The notes below the pieces were generated by a model, which did not search any database, was not told where the DNA came from, and saw only the letters and a program-made list of their open reading frames with translations. From Draconibacterium mangrovi_A (GTDB taxonomy: Bacteria; Bacteroidota; Bacteroidia; Bacteroidales; Prolixibacteraceae), in NCBI RefSeq assembly GCF_037646455.1, contig NZ_JBBIXN010000001.1, forward strand, positions 186,001-250,000: a stretch of 64,000 nt of DNA, written 5' to 3'. Below are positions 8,389-18,078 of the stretch, piece after piece; positions within the stretch are counted from its first letter, which is position 1, and each line of letters opens with the position of its first letter. The translations under genes were made by a program, and so were the position numbers.

Positions 8389-10368
8389 ATGAAGCCTAAA
8401 CCGGATAAATTACAATTTATCAAGAGCATTCTGAGCCTAATTTTGCTGGTAACTTTTATAGCCTGCCAAAACTCCGAAGAAGGTAAAGATGTACAATCGG
8501 CTTACCCGATTTCGGGAGTTGCATTCAACAAAGTACAACTCAACGACAATTTCTGGTTGCCCAAGATCCTGGTTAATCGTGAAGCAACCATCCCGGCCGC
8601 CTTTAAAAAGTGTGAAGAATTGGGACGATTGGATAATTTCCTGATCGCAGGCGGAAAAATGAAAGGTCCCGTTAAGGGAGAAATGCCTTTTGATGACACC
8701 GATGTATACAAAACCATTGAAGGTGCAGCTTATACTTTAACTACTTTTCCCGATCCGGAACTGGATGCCTACGTTGATTCGCTGATAGAAATTATTGCGA
8801 TTGGTCAGGAAGATGATGGTTATTTGACTACCTACAAAACAATCGATACAACTAACGCACCGGCAAGCTGGTGTCCTGCCGGAGGAAGATGGCAGAACCT
8901 GGAGTGTAGTCATGAGTTGTATAACAGCGGACACATGTTTGAAGCGGCTGCGGCACATTACACAGCCACCGGAAAAACAAACTTTCTGAATATCGCATTA
9001 AAGAATGCCGATTTATTGGTTAAGGTTTTTAATGAGGAACATCCGAATTTAGTTCCCGGCCACCAGATTGTTGAAACCGGATTAATAAAACTGTATCTGA
9101 TCACACAAAATGAAGATTACCTGAAACTGGCGAAGCATTTCCTCGATATTCGGGGCGACAGCACAAAGCATGCTCTCAATGGAGAATATACCCAGGATCA
9201 CAAACCGGTAACTCAGCAGGACGAAGCGGTTGGACACGCTGTTCGTGCAGCCTACATGTATGCCGGAATGACCGATATTGCAGCGTTCTACAACGACTCG
9301 GCTTACACATCAGCTATCGATAAAATCTGGGACAACGTTGTCTCAAAAAAGATGTACCTCACCGGAGGAATCGGCTCCCGTCATGAGGGTGAAGCATTTG
9401 GCGATAATTACGAATTACCAAACCTGACAGCCTACAACGAAACCTGTGCTGCCATTGCAAATGTTTACTGGAATTACCGCATGTTTTTACTAAAAGGAGA
9501 TGCCAAATATATCGATGTGTTGGAACGAAGTTTATACAACAATGTTATTTCGGGTGTTGCACTCAATGGTACGGATTTCTTTTACCCGAATCCACTCGAA
9601 TGCGACATGCATTATCATTTTAACAGCGGCCAGACACTCACTCGTCAGCCCTGGTTCGATTGCTCGTGTTGCCCCACCAACTTGGCGCGATTCATGCCTT
9701 CGATTGCCGGATATATTTATGCGCATTACGGACAGGACCTGTATGTTAACCTTTTTGTTCAAAGTTCAACAAATGTCGAATTGGATCAAACGACTGTGGC
9801 CATTAGTCAGGAAACCAACTATCCCTGGGATAATACAGTTAAACTTATTATTTCACCAAACGTTAAAAGCAATTTCACCCTAAAACTGCGTATCCCCGGC
9901 TGGTCGGTAAATCAACCTGTACCCAGCGATTTGTACGCGTATAAAAATGTTTCCTCTGCCCGTCCAACGATAAAAATTAACGGAGAGGCAACTGACTTTG
10001 AAATGGAAAAAGGATTTGCAGTTCTGGATCGTAACTGGCAGGAAGGTGACAAAGTGGAGTTGACGCTACCAATGGAAGTAAAAAAAGTGATTGCCAACGA
10101 GAAAGTTGAAGACGACCGGGGTAAAGTGGCTCTTGAACGCGGCCCGATAGTGTATTGTCTGGAAGAAGCGGATAACCCGCAAATCGACAAAGTAGCCATC
10201 TCTGCTGATTCAGAATTCAGTACCAATTTTGATAAAAATTTGCTTCATGGTGTTGAAATCATAGAAGCTTCAGGAGGCGGTAAAAATGAGCAATTTAAAG
10301 CGATTCCTTACTTCGTTTGGAACAACCGCGGAGCTAACAAAATGAAAGTTTGGATCGACCAGAATTAA
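8389..10368 (+). CDS. GH127 beta-L-arabinofuranosidase lipoprotein
   Basis: I choose the ATG at 8389 (659 residues) because it puts the lipoprotein-type signal (hydrophobic stretch to Cys26, TFIAC) at the N-terminus; a TTG at 8344 is also in frame. The GH127 catalytic set known from Bifidobacterium HypBA1 is complete. E335 (GEAFG) matches the acid/base, E351 and C353 (NETCAA) the zinc ligands, C427 the cysteine nucleophile and C428 the last zinc ligand (CSCCPTN). The all-alpha barrel takes the first two thirds, with beta domains behind. It cleaves beta-L-arabinofuranose, found on hydroxyproline-linked oligosaccharides and some pectic or arabinogalactan side chains. It is fourth in the operon. 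Confidence 0.9.
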   Translation: MKPKPDKLQFIKSILSLILLVTFIACQNSEEGKDVQSAYPISGVAFNKVQLNDNFWLPKILVNREATIPAAFKKCEELGRLDNFLIAGGKMKGPVKGEMPFDDTDVYKTIEGAAYTLTTFPDPELDAYVDSLIEIIAIGQEDDGYLTTYKTIDTTNAPASWCPAGGRWQNLECSHELYNSGHMFEAAAAHYTATGKTNFLNIALKNADLLVKVFNEEHPNLVPGHQIVETGLIKLYLITQNEDYLKLAKHFLDIRGDSTKHALNGEYTQDHKPVTQQDEAVGHAVRAAYMYAGMTDIAAFYNDSAYTSAIDKIWDNVVSKKMYLTGGIGSRHEGEAFGDNYELPNLTAYNETCAAIANVYWNYRMFLLKGDAKYIDVLERSLYNNVISGVALNGTDFFYPNPLECDMHYHFNSGQTLTRQPWFDCSCCPTNLARFMPSIAGYIYAHYGQDLYVNLFVQSSTNVELDQTTVAISQETNYPWDNTVKLIISPNVKSNFTLKLRIPGWSVNQPVPSDLYAYKNVSSARPTIKINGEATDFEMEKGFAVLDRNWQEGDKVELTLPMEVKKVIANEKVEDDRGKVALERGPIVYCLEEADNPQIDKVAISADSEFSTNFDKNLLHGVEIIEASGGGKNEQFKAIPYFVWNNRGANKMKVWIDQN

Positions 10369-10392
10369 TTGAATTGTGAAATAATCCTTTGA

Positions 10393-12336
10393 ATGATGAA
10401 ATACTTCGTAATCCTATTTTTGATCTTAATCCTCCATCCCTTTACATGGGGGCAAAAAACATTTACTGTTGATTTGACGAAATCCGGAGCCAAAATTCAG
10501 CCCGACATGTACGGGGTATTTTTTGAAGACATCAATTTTGGTGCCGACGGTGGATTGTATGCCGAACTTATCAAAAACCGCTCATTTGAATTTGACCAGC
10601 CTTTCGTAGGTTGGATCCCGTTTGGAGAAGTTAGCATTCAAACCGAAGAACCTTGTTTCGACCGCAATCCGCATTATGCACGATTAGAAGAAAAAGGTCT
10701 GCGACGTGGTACCGGGCTGGAAAACGTTGGTTTTACCGGAATCGGATTTAAACAAAACGATACTTACCGCTTCTCGTTTTTTGCGCGATCACTCGATGGC
10801 GCAGAAAAGAAGTTCAGAATAGAGTTGGTGAGTGAAGAAAATAACATGATCGGCAGAGGTGAACTCATGGTTTCCGGTGCCGACTGGAACAAATACGAAT
10901 GTATTATTACTGCGGGTCAAACATCGGCTAAAGGGAAAATACGCTTGGTACTCGAAACCAGCGGAGTGGTCGATCTTGATCACATTTCACTTTTTCCAAA
11001 CGAAACCTGGAAGCACCGCCAAAATGGTCTCAGGAAAGACCTGGTGGAAGCGTTGTACGATTTGAATCCCGGAGTTTTTCGTTTCCCAGGTGGTTGCATT
11101 ATCGAGGGGAATACACTGGAAACCCGCTACCAATGGAAAAACAGTGTTGGTCCCGTCGAGAACCGCCCGATAAACGAAAACCGCTGGAACTACACCTTCA
11201 AACATCGATTCTTTCCGGATTACTACCAAAGCTACGGCCTTGGTTTTTATGAGTTTTTCCTCTTAAGTGAAGATTTGGGCGCCGAACCTCTTCCCGTTGT
11301 AAGTTGCGGACTGGCTTGTCAATACGAAAGTACAGAGTGTGTTCCGGTGGGTGATCTGGAACCTTATATTCAGGATGCATTAGATCTGATTGAATTCGCC
11401 AACGGTACCGTCGATACAAAATGGGGAAAAGTGCGCAATGACATGGGACATCCTGAGTCATTTCAACTTAAATACATTGCCATTGGTAACGAACAATGGG
11501 GCGAGGGCTACGTGGAACGACTGATCCCTTTTATGGAGGCCATCCGTGAAAAATATCCTGAAATAAAAATTATTGGTACTGCTGGCCCGGCTCCTGACGG
11601 CGAACATTTTGATTACCTGTGGCCGAAAATGACCGAACTGAATGTAGATCTTGTGGATGAACATTACTACCGCAGCCCTGAATGGTTTCTCGAAAATGCC
11701 GGGCGTTACGACAGCTACGACAGGAACGGGCCAAAAGTTTTTGCCGGCGAATATGCGGCACATCACCGAAGCCGCGATAATAATGTGCGCTCAGCCATTG
11801 CTGAAGCCGCCTTTATGACCGGGCTTGAAAGAAATGCCGATGTGGTTCAACTGGCCACTTACGCACCACTTTTTGCGCATGTTGATGCGTGGCAGTGGAA
11901 ACCCGATATGATCTGGTTCGATAACTTATCGGTTGTGCGCACTCCAAACTACTATGTTCAGCAAATGTATGCCAACAACTCCGGAACCGTGGTTCACCCG
12001 ATTACCCGGAACAACGAAATAATTACCGGACAGGACCAGCTTTATGCCTCGGCTTGTTTCGATGAGAATTCCTCTGATATAATAATCAAAATCGTAAACG
12101 CATCAGAAGAATTGCAGGATATTAACGTTACTCTGAATGGCCCGAGAACTTCGTTTGAAGGTTCCGATGTTGAAATTACCTGCCTGCATTCAAACCGGCC
12201 ACGGGCTGTTAATTCCATCGATGATCCGAATCAGGTAGTTCCTGTTCGTTCTTCAATAAAAACTGATCAGGACAGCTTTCAACTCAAAGTTGAAGGAAAT
12301 GCATTTTACGTATGTCGAATAACAATTAAGCAATAA
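10393..12336 (+). CDS. GH51 alpha-L-arabinofuranosidase
   Basis: A 647-residue secreted GH51 enzyme with a signal peptide ending near WGQ (residue 21). It starts YGVFFEDINFGADGGLYAELI at 40-60, has a jelly-roll insert (about 65-200), then the barrel with FPGG at 231-234. The acid/base is E367 (AIGNEQWG) and the nucleophile E453 (AGEYAAHH). It removes terminal alpha-L-arabinofuranose from arabino-oligosaccharides in the periplasm. It is a paralogue of the catalytic part of the protein at 5728-8322 but has no N-terminal propeller. The two differ around the acid/base and in the aglycone-side loops, which suggests different linkages or acceptors. Two ATGs (10393, 10396) are adjacent, and either may be used. 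Confidence 0.92.
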   Translation: MMKYFVILFLILILHPFTWGQKTFTVDLTKSGAKIQPDMYGVFFEDINFGADGGLYAELIKNRSFEFDQPFVGWIPFGEVSIQTEEPCFDRNPHYARLEEKGLRRGTGLENVGFTGIGFKQNDTYRFSFFARSLDGAEKKFRIELVSEENNMIGRGELMVSGADWNKYECIITAGQTSAKGKIRLVLETSGVVDLDHISLFPNETWKHRQNGLRKDLVEALYDLNPGVFRFPGGCIIEGNTLETRYQWKNSVGPVENRPINENRWNYTFKHRFFPDYYQSYGLGFYEFFLLSEDLGAEPLPVVSCGLACQYESTECVPVGDLEPYIQDALDLIEFANGTVDTKWGKVRNDMGHPESFQLKYIAIGNEQWGEGYVERLIPFMEAIREKYPEIKIIGTAGPAPDGEHFDYLWPKMTELNVDLVDEHYYRSPEWFLENAGRYDSYDRNGPKVFAGEYAAHHRSRDNNVRSAIAEAAFMTGLERNADVVQLATYAPLFAHVDAWQWKPDMIWFDNLSVVRTPNYYVQQMYANNSGTVVHPITRNNEIITGQDQLYASACFDENSSDIIIKIVNASEELQDINVTLNGPRTSFEGSDVEITCLHSNRPRAVNSIDDPNQVVPVRSSIKTDQDSFQLKVEGNAFYVCRITIKQ

Positions 12337-12348
12337 ATAAATACACTC

Positions 12349-14532
12349 ATGACCGCAAAAAGCAAAATTAAATCGATGCTCCTTATTCTAATTATTCTGG
12401 GAAGTGCTTTAACTTTTTCATCATGCCAATCGAAAAATGATGAAATGAGCGCTTACCTCTTTACCTATTTTTCGGGAAACGGACCGGGTGCCGAAGCCAT
12501 TCGATACGCCGTTAGTACCGACGGGTATAATTACTATGCCCTGAACGGCAACGAACCCATTATTGATTCGAAAGCGATCAGCACATCGGGCGGTGTTCGT
12601 GATCCGCATATTCTGCGCGGTGCCGATGGAAAAACATTTTACATGGTAGTTACCGATCTTTATGTACCTGAAATGGGCTGGAACAACTACGCCATGGTTC
12701 TGATGAAATCAACTGATTTAATCAATTGGGAAACTTCCGTGGTAAACATCCCTGAAACTTATCCTGATGAATTTGGGAAAGTCGACCGGGTGTGGGCGCC
12801 TCAAACCATTTACGACGAAAGCAACGGTAAATACATGGTTTATTTCTCGATGCGAAGTGGCGACCGTACTCCGGATATCATTTACTACGCTTACGCCAAC
12901 AAAGATTTTACGGCACTTGAAGCAGCACCAAAACAATTGTATTTTCCACCTGAAGACAGCAATACAAAAGCTTGTATCGATGGTGATATCATACCCTTTA
13001 ACGGTAAATTTTATTTGTTCCACAAAGCCGAAGACGGCGATCCGGGCATAAAGCTTGCCGTTTCGGATAAGCTGACAGAAGGCTATGAATTGGTAAGCGA
13101 TAAACGTGTTGACCGCGAAAGAAACCGTGTTGAAGGCAGCGGAGTTTTCAAACTCAACAACTCAGATGAATACATACTGATGTACGATGTTTACACCAAC
13201 GGTCGTTACCAGTTTACCAAAAGTTCTGACCTGGAACATTTTGAAGTGATCGACGAAGATGTTACGATGAACTTTCACCCGCGGCACGGAACCGTTATGC
13301 CGATCACCCAAAATGAATTGAAACGATTGATCACAAAGTGGGGAACGGTAGCAGGTTTAGTTGAAGCTCAAGCCCCCGGATTGAAAAAGCTAAATGTAAA
13401 CCTGAACGAAGACGCAAAAACCATTTATTTGCCGGTAAAATCAGGCACCGATCTGTCTGCTTTCGATCCACAATTCAGAACCTTTCCGGGCATCACCTAC
13501 TCACCTGCCCGAGCACAGGATTTTTCCAACGGACCGATTGATTATACCTTCACAATCGAGGGTAAAGGCGATGTTGTTTACCGGGTAACCGTTTCGCAAG
13601 ACAACAATCCTGTTATTGAAGGTTATTACGCCGATCCGGATATTTTGTATTCCGAAAAGACAGGTAAATACTACATTTACCCCACAAGCGATGGTTTTGA
13701 CGGCTGGGGTGGATATTACTTTAAAACATTTTCATCAGAAAACCTAGTCGACTGGACCGACGAAGGTGTTATTCTCGATCTCCATAAAGATGTAGACTGG
13801 GCCAACCGAAATGCCTGGGCACCCTGCATTATCGAAAAGAAAATAGACGGACAGAACAAGTATTTTTATTATTTCACGGCCGCCCAGAAAATTGGTGTGG
13901 CAGTGGCTGATGATCCAACAGGGCCTTTTGTTGACAGCGGAAAAGCGCTCATCGATTTCAAACCAAAAGGAATTAACCGTGGCCAGGAAATCGATCCGGA
14001 TGTCTTTACCGATCCTAAAACAGGGAAAAGCTACCTTTACTGGGGAAATGGTTACATGGCCGGTGCTGAGTTAAATGATGATATGATCTCGTTAAACATG
14101 AAGACTTTAAAAACCTTTAATGTGGATGGGACTTATCGCGAAGGTACGTATGTGATTTACCGCAATGGTACCTATTATTTTATGTGGTCGGAAGACGATA
14201 CCCGCAGCCCGAATTACAAAGTGCGTTATGCAACTTCGAAAACTCCGATCGGCAAGCTTACAATTCCTGAAAACAATATTGTTATTCAACGTGACCCGAA
14301 AACCAATATCTTTGCAACCGGACATAATTCGGCCATTCAGGTACCGGGAAAAGATGAGTGGTATTTGGTGTATCACCGTTTTACCTATCCGAAAGGAGTT
14401 GATATGCCGCGTGGCCGGGGAGGTTTCCACCGCGAAGTTTGTATCGATAAGTTACAGTTTGATGACCAGGGAAATATTTTGGAAGTAAAACCTACTTTGA
14501 AAGGAATACAACCACTCGAAGTAACCAACTAA
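12349..14532 (+). CDS. Double-domain GH43 lipoprotein, both halves with intact catalytic residues
   Basis: A 727-residue lipoprotein (Cys26 in TFSSC) with two GH43 propellers. The first (about 33-335) has RDPH with D85, IDGDI with D213 and VEGSG with E262, and is the paralogue of the single-domain protein at 1373-2443. Residues 340-418 look like an Ig-like linker. The second propeller (about 421-700) is a classic GH43 with YADPDI (D429, base), EIDPDVF (D549) and YREGTY (E598, acid), like beta-xylosidases and alpha-L-arabinofuranosidases. Both sites look usable, so the protein may act on two linkages. It starts 12 bases after the GH51 gene. Confidence 0.87.
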   Translation: MTAKSKIKSMLLILIILGSALTFSSCQSKNDEMSAYLFTYFSGNGPGAEAIRYAVSTDGYNYYALNGNEPIIDSKAISTSGGVRDPHILRGADGKTFYMVVTDLYVPEMGWNNYAMVLMKSTDLINWETSVVNIPETYPDEFGKVDRVWAPQTIYDESNGKYMVYFSMRSGDRTPDIIYYAYANKDFTALEAAPKQLYFPPEDSNTKACIDGDIIPFNGKFYLFHKAEDGDPGIKLAVSDKLTEGYELVSDKRVDRERNRVEGSGVFKLNNSDEYILMYDVYTNGRYQFTKSSDLEHFEVIDEDVTMNFHPRHGTVMPITQNELKRLITKWGTVAGLVEAQAPGLKKLNVNLNEDAKTIYLPVKSGTDLSAFDPQFRTFPGITYSPARAQDFSNGPIDYTFTIEGKGDVVYRVTVSQDNNPVIEGYYADPDILYSEKTGKYYIYPTSDGFDGWGGYYFKTFSSENLVDWTDEGVILDLHKDVDWANRNAWAPCIIEKKIDGQNKYFYYFTAAQKIGVAVADDPTGPFVDSGKALIDFKPKGINRGQEIDPDVFTDPKTGKSYLYWGNGYMAGAELNDDMISLNMKTLKTFNVDGTYREGTYVIYRNGTYYFMWSEDDTRSPNYKVRYATSKTPIGKLTIPENNIVIQRDPKTNIFATGHNSAIQVPGKDEWYLVYHRFTYPKGVDMPRGRGGFHREVCIDKLQFDDQGNILEVKPTLKGIQPLEVTN

Positions 14533-14556
14533 TAATAATTAATAAACAAAGTCAAC

Positions 14557-17500
14557 ATGAAATTTAAAACTTTAATCGCCTTGATGCTTCTTGCTGCTCA
14601 AGCCATTGTAGCACAGGAAAACGCCTGGCAGGATCCAAAAGTAAATGAGATTAATCGTGCGCCGATGCACAGCAGTTATTTTGCTTTTGAATCGGCAGAT
14701 GCTGCTCAAACCGGGTGTAAAGAGAACTCGGCGAACTTTCTGAGCCTAAACGGCACCTGGAATTTTAAATGGGTGGAGAACGCCTGGCAACGTCCAACCG
14801 ATTGCTTTGGCCCGGAATACAACGACAAGGGCTGGGATAAAATGCCGGTACCCGGAATGTGGGAACTGAACGGTTTTGGCGATCCTATTTATGTGAACGT
14901 AGGTTACGCCTGGCGAAATCAGTACAGAAACAATCCGCCCATAGTTCCCGAAGAGAACAACCATGTTGGAACTTACCGAAAGGAAATTGAAGTACCGGCA
15001 TCGTGGGATGGCAAAAAGATCTTTGCTCACTTTGGATCGGTAACATCAAACATTACGCTATATGTAAATGGAAAATTTGTTGGTTACAGCGAAGACAGCA
15101 AACTTGAAGCTGAATTCGACCTCAGCAAATACCTGCAACCCGGTAAAAACCTGATTGCATTTCAGGTGTTTCGCTGGAGCGACGGCACTTATCTTGAAGA
15201 CCAGGATTTTTGGCGTTTTTCAGGCGTGGGTCGCGACTGCTACCTCTATGCTCGCAACAAAACTTACATTCAGGATATAAAAATAACTCCCGATCTTGAT
15301 GCGAACTATACAAACGGCAGTCTGGCTGTTGATTTAACGCTCGAAGGAAAAGGAACCGTTGAACTGGCGCTTAGCGACGCCGAAGGAAATGTAGTTGCTG
15401 AAGAAACCGTAGACGCATCCGGCAAATTACGTACGGATATTTCCGTAATGAATCCGAGCAAATGGACAGCAGAAACTCCTGTTTTATATCAACTTACTGC
15501 CACACTTAAAAATAGCAGTGAAGTACTCGAAGTGATTCCTTTAAAAGTTGGATTCCGAAAAGTGGAAATGCTCAACGGGCAGTTGTGTGTAAACGGTAAA
15601 GCCATTCTGGTTAAGGGTGTGAACCGCCACGAACTGGATCCCGATGGAGGTTACGTGGTTTCGCGCGAACGTATGATCCAGGACATTGAAATGATGAAAA
15701 AATTCAATGTTAATGCAGTGCGTACTTGTCACTACCCGGATAACAGCACCTGGTACGACTTGTGCGATGAATATGGTATTTACATGGTGGCCGAAGCCAA
15801 CATCGAATCACACGGAATGGGTTACGGACCACGTACACTGGCCAAAAATGAAGATTTTGCACTGGCGCACCTCCAACGCAATCAGCGTAATGTTTTACGA
15901 AACTTCAACCACCCAGCTGTTATTGTTTGGTCGATGGGTAACGAAGCCGGTTTTGGGCCGAACTTCGAAGCTTGTTACAACTGGATCAAAGATTTCGACA
16001 CTTCTCGCCCGGTTCAGTACGAACAGGCCCACGGAAACGAATACACCGATATTTTCTGCCCGATGTATTATCCGAACGATCGCTGCGAACAGTACGGACA
16101 GAAAGACACAGATAAGCCGTTGATTCAGTGCGAATATGCACATGCTATGGGAAATTCGATGGGTGGTTTTAAAGAATACTGGGACCTCACCAGAAAGTAC
16201 GATAATTACCAGGGAGGTTTCATCTGGGATTTTGTTGATCAGAGCATCCACTGGAAAAACAAAGACGGACAGCAAATTTATGCATATGGTGGCGATTTTA
16301 ATCCCTACGATGCTTCCGATAATAACTTCCTCGACAATGGTTTGATCAGTCCCGACCGTATTCCAAATCCACATTATTATGAAGTTGGGTATTTCTATCA
16401 ATCCATCTGGACAACTCCGGTTGATCTGAAAAACGGTACAGTTGAAGTTTACAATGAATATTTTTTCCGCAACCTTTCGAATTTCATGCTTGAATGGGAA
16501 TTGGTAGCAGACGGTAAAGTGGTTAAAACAGGTATTGTTTCAGATCTTAATATCGCTCCGCAACAAAAACAAAATGTTAAGCTTGGTTTCACACTTCCTG
16601 AAAATTGTGTAGCCAACGAAGTTTTTGTCAATGTGGCCTATAAACTGAAATCGGCCGAAGGCGTGGTTCCTGCAGGTTTTACGCTGTCAAAAGATCAACT
16701 CGAGGTTCAAAGCTGGGAGTTCGGAACACTGGAAGTTTCAAATGAAACGACTGCGAACGAAGCGGTTTCGGTACCGGTTATAAAAGAAAACGACTATCAT
16801 TTCTTACAGATCATCGGAGAGAATTTCAAGCTCGATTTTAATAAACGCAGTGGATTCCTGACTCGTTTTGATGTAAACGGTGAAGCCATGTTGGAGGAAG
16901 GCAGCCAGTTGGTTCCTAATTTCTGGCGCGCACCTACCGATAATGATTTCGGAGCACGTTTGCAACGTCGTTACCGTGTTTGGAACGATCCTGAAATGAA
17001 ACTGAATTCGCTGAATGCCACCGAAGAAGACGAACTGATTAAAGTAGCGGCGACTTACGAAATGCCGGCAGTTTCAGGACAACTCGAATTGACCTACCTC
17101 ATCAACAATGTTGGTGAAATTAGAGTGACCGAAAAACTTATCGCAGGTGAAAACGATGATGTTTCGGGCATGTTCCGTTTTGGTATGAAACTGGAAATGC
17201 CAAAAGAGTTCAATAACATTGAATATTATGGCCGCGGTCCGATTGAAAATTATTCCGACCGAAAATATTCGGAATTTATTGGCTTGTATGAGCAAGATGT
17301 TTGCGACCAGTTCTATCCGTACATTCGCCCTCAGGAGACCGGAACTAAATCCGATATCCGCTGGTGGAAACAAACTTCAATTAGCGGTCGTGGATTACAG
17401 TTCGTATCCGATGATGCCTTCTCAGCCTCGGCTTTAAATTACACCATTGAAGCCTTGGATGACGGCATCGACAAAGATCAGCGTCATGCTCCTGAGGTTC

Positions 17501-17652
17501 CCAAAAGCGATTTTGTAACGCTGTGCATCGACAAAGTTCAAATGGGACTTGGATGCATCAACAGCTGGGGATATCTTCCGCTTGAAGAGTATCGCGTGCC
17601 TTATCAGGATTACGAATTCAACTTTAAGATCGTTCCTGTTAAAATGAAATAG
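14557..17652 (+). CDS. GH2 beta-galactosidase, LacZ type
   Basis: A 1031-residue GH2 enzyme with signal peptide MKFKTLIALMLLAAQAIVAQ and the full five-domain LacZ order: jelly roll, Ig-like, TIM barrel, second Ig-like and the C-terminal small-chain domain (bgal_small_N, from about 745). The acid/base is E463 (WSMGNEAG) and the nucleophile E526 (CEYAHAMGNS). The length matches E. coli LacZ. It hydrolyses terminal beta-D-galactose, here probably in the periplasm on galacto-oligosaccharides released by the GH16 and GH43 enzymes. It is the last gene of the operon, followed by a strong hairpin at 17674-17719. Confidence 0.93.
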   Translation: MKFKTLIALMLLAAQAIVAQENAWQDPKVNEINRAPMHSSYFAFESADAAQTGCKENSANFLSLNGTWNFKWVENAWQRPTDCFGPEYNDKGWDKMPVPGMWELNGFGDPIYVNVGYAWRNQYRNNPPIVPEENNHVGTYRKEIEVPASWDGKKIFAHFGSVTSNITLYVNGKFVGYSEDSKLEAEFDLSKYLQPGKNLIAFQVFRWSDGTYLEDQDFWRFSGVGRDCYLYARNKTYIQDIKITPDLDANYTNGSLAVDLTLEGKGTVELALSDAEGNVVAEETVDASGKLRTDISVMNPSKWTAETPVLYQLTATLKNSSEVLEVIPLKVGFRKVEMLNGQLCVNGKAILVKGVNRHELDPDGGYVVSRERMIQDIEMMKKFNVNAVRTCHYPDNSTWYDLCDEYGIYMVAEANIESHGMGYGPRTLAKNEDFALAHLQRNQRNVLRNFNHPAVIVWSMGNEAGFGPNFEACYNWIKDFDTSRPVQYEQAHGNEYTDIFCPMYYPNDRCEQYGQKDTDKPLIQCEYAHAMGNSMGGFKEYWDLTRKYDNYQGGFIWDFVDQSIHWKNKDGQQIYAYGGDFNPYDASDNNFLDNGLISPDRIPNPHYYEVGYFYQSIWTTPVDLKNGTVEVYNEYFFRNLSNFMLEWELVADGKVVKTGIVSDLNIAPQQKQNVKLGFTLPENCVANEVFVNVAYKLKSAEGVVPAGFTLSKDQLEVQSWEFGTLEVSNETTANEAVSVPVIKENDYHFLQIIGENFKLDFNKRSGFLTRFDVNGEAMLEEGSQLVPNFWRAPTDNDFGARLQRRYRVWNDPEMKLNSLNATEEDELIKVAATYEMPAVSGQLELTYLINNVGEIRVTEKLIAGENDDVSGMFRFGMKLEMPKEFNNIEYYGRGPIENYSDRKYSEFIGLYEQDVCDQFYPYIRPQETGTKSDIRWWKQTSISGRGLQFVSDDAFSASALNYTIEALDDGIDKDQRHAPEVPKSDFVTLCIDKVQMGLGCINSWGYLPLEEYRVPYQDYEFNFKIVPVKMK

Positions 17653-17673
17653 ACAATAACAGATATATTGATT

Positions 17674-17719
17674 GCATTTTCTTTCCCGGTTTCCTTAACG
17701 ATTCCGGGAAAGAAAATGC
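17674..17719 (+). terminator. Hairpin at the end of the glycosidase operon
   Basis: A perfect 16-bp inverted repeat (17674-17689 with 17704-17719; 14-base loop) lies 22 bases past the beta-galactosidase stop. No T-run follows on the plus strand, so it may act as an RNA-stabilising or Rho-assisted end rather than a classic intrinsic terminator. Confidence 0.7.
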
Positions 17720-18078
17720 GAATCAAATCTCCCCCCCGTTTCACTGGCCCAATTGTTTCTTCTACTCCAACACGGTTGCTGTAAAAAATTATAAAACAAG
17801 TTATTCCTCTAGAGAAAGACTAAATCCCATCCGATACGAAAATGTATATATGTTATGTAAACATTAAGCAGCTTGTTTTTGAGGTGAAAAGAAAATAAAA
17901 ATGAATTCTGCCCAAAAGAACTGTAATAAAGCCGGTTAAAATCCTACAAATTGGCTAAAAAATAATTATGTGTTTTCAAGCACAATGGTATGTTTGTTAA
18001 AACTACAATTACACGTAAAAATTTACGTAGCTTTAAACCACATTTTACGACCAACTGGATTTAAGTGCTAAATAAGCA
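17720..18078 (+). promoter_or_regulatory. Upstream region of the TonB-receptor operon
   Basis: An AT-rich gap of about 360 bases without a credible gene. A perfect -7 element of the Bacteroidota type (TATGTTTG) sits at 17989-17996, 83 bases before the receptor ATG; no clear -33 TTTG is at the expected spacing. A small palindrome (acgtaaaaatttacgt, 18013-18028) lies between that element and the gene and could be an operator. The rest shows nothing recognisable. Confidence 0.4.
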
